Part shown: in pieces, positions 63,970-64,000 of the stretch
How positions within the stretch are numbered: the first letter of the stretch is position 1
Layout of the letters: the number at the start of each line of letters is the position of its first letter
Assembly (NCBI GenBank): GCA_004293445.1
Contig: RDYP01000021.1
Location: forward strand, 1-64,000
From: Verrucomicrobiota bacterium
GTDB taxonomy: Bacteria > Verrucomicrobiota > Verrucomicrobiia > Verrucomicrobiales > Akkermansiaceae
DNA length: 64,000 nucleotides
Reading direction: 5' to 3'
Notes under the pieces: generated by a model
Databases searched by the model: none
Seen by the model: only the letters and a program-made list of their open reading frames with translations
Told to the model about the DNA's origin: nothing
Translations under genes and position numbers: made by a program

Positions 63970-64000
63970 CTAGGGGCTGGCGGTGGCCATGTGTGAAAAA

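Overview
The window looks like chromosome of a Verrucomicrobiota bacterium, most likely family Verrucomicrobiaceae (relatives of Luteolibacter, Haloferula or Akkermansia). The evidence is an Akkermansia-type pilus operon (homologues of Amuc_1098 to Amuc_1102), a PEP-CTERM protein, a division and wall (dcw) cluster with a fused murC-murB gene, and the general gene repertoire. No database search was possible; all assignments come from reading the sequence.

Layout. 1-900: IS3-family insertion sequence cut by the window edge. 977-6514: envelope export genes (TolC-like lipoprotein, secreted lipoprotein, HlyD-like adaptor, ABC ATPase and FtsX-like permease). 7011-14329 (minus): five-gene pilus/secretin operon closed by a clear terminator. 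14493-26381: housekeeping and envelope genes (aroD, dinG, LptF/LptG-like permease, pepP, nadK, O-antigen ligase-like protein, PEP-CTERM protein). 26588-33935: zinc-ribbon membrane protein, a degenerate NtrC-type regulator beside a bacterial nitric oxide synthase, tlyA, DAHP synthase, folP, a VWA protein and a Dabb protein. 33987-42266 (minus): murG, murC-murB, ddl, ftsQ, ftsA, ftsZ. 42835-44121: lysA, followed by two copies of a terminator-like hairpin.

44509-63848 is a 19-kb defence island, all on the minus strand. In transcription order it reads XRE regulator, ImmA/IrrE-type metallopeptidase, unrecognised 731-aa protein, brxE, brxA, brxB, brxC, pglX, pglZ, brxL, then a two-gene Pycsar module (pyrimidine-type cyclase plus a cyclic-nucleotide-binding TIR effector). 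BREX should modify host DNA and block phage, with Pycsar as an abortive second layer. The BREX set mixes type 6 (brxE) with type 1 (brxL). pglX has a G+C-poor centre inside G+C-rich ends, suggesting exchange of its specificity region. The 731-aa gene is the least understood part and seems to carry a pair of compensating one-base frameshifts.

The most unusual points are the hybrid BREX plus Pycsar arrangement, the regulator and metallopeptidase and unknown-gene head module with palindromic operator candidates, the NOS and regulator pair, and the murC-murB fusion.
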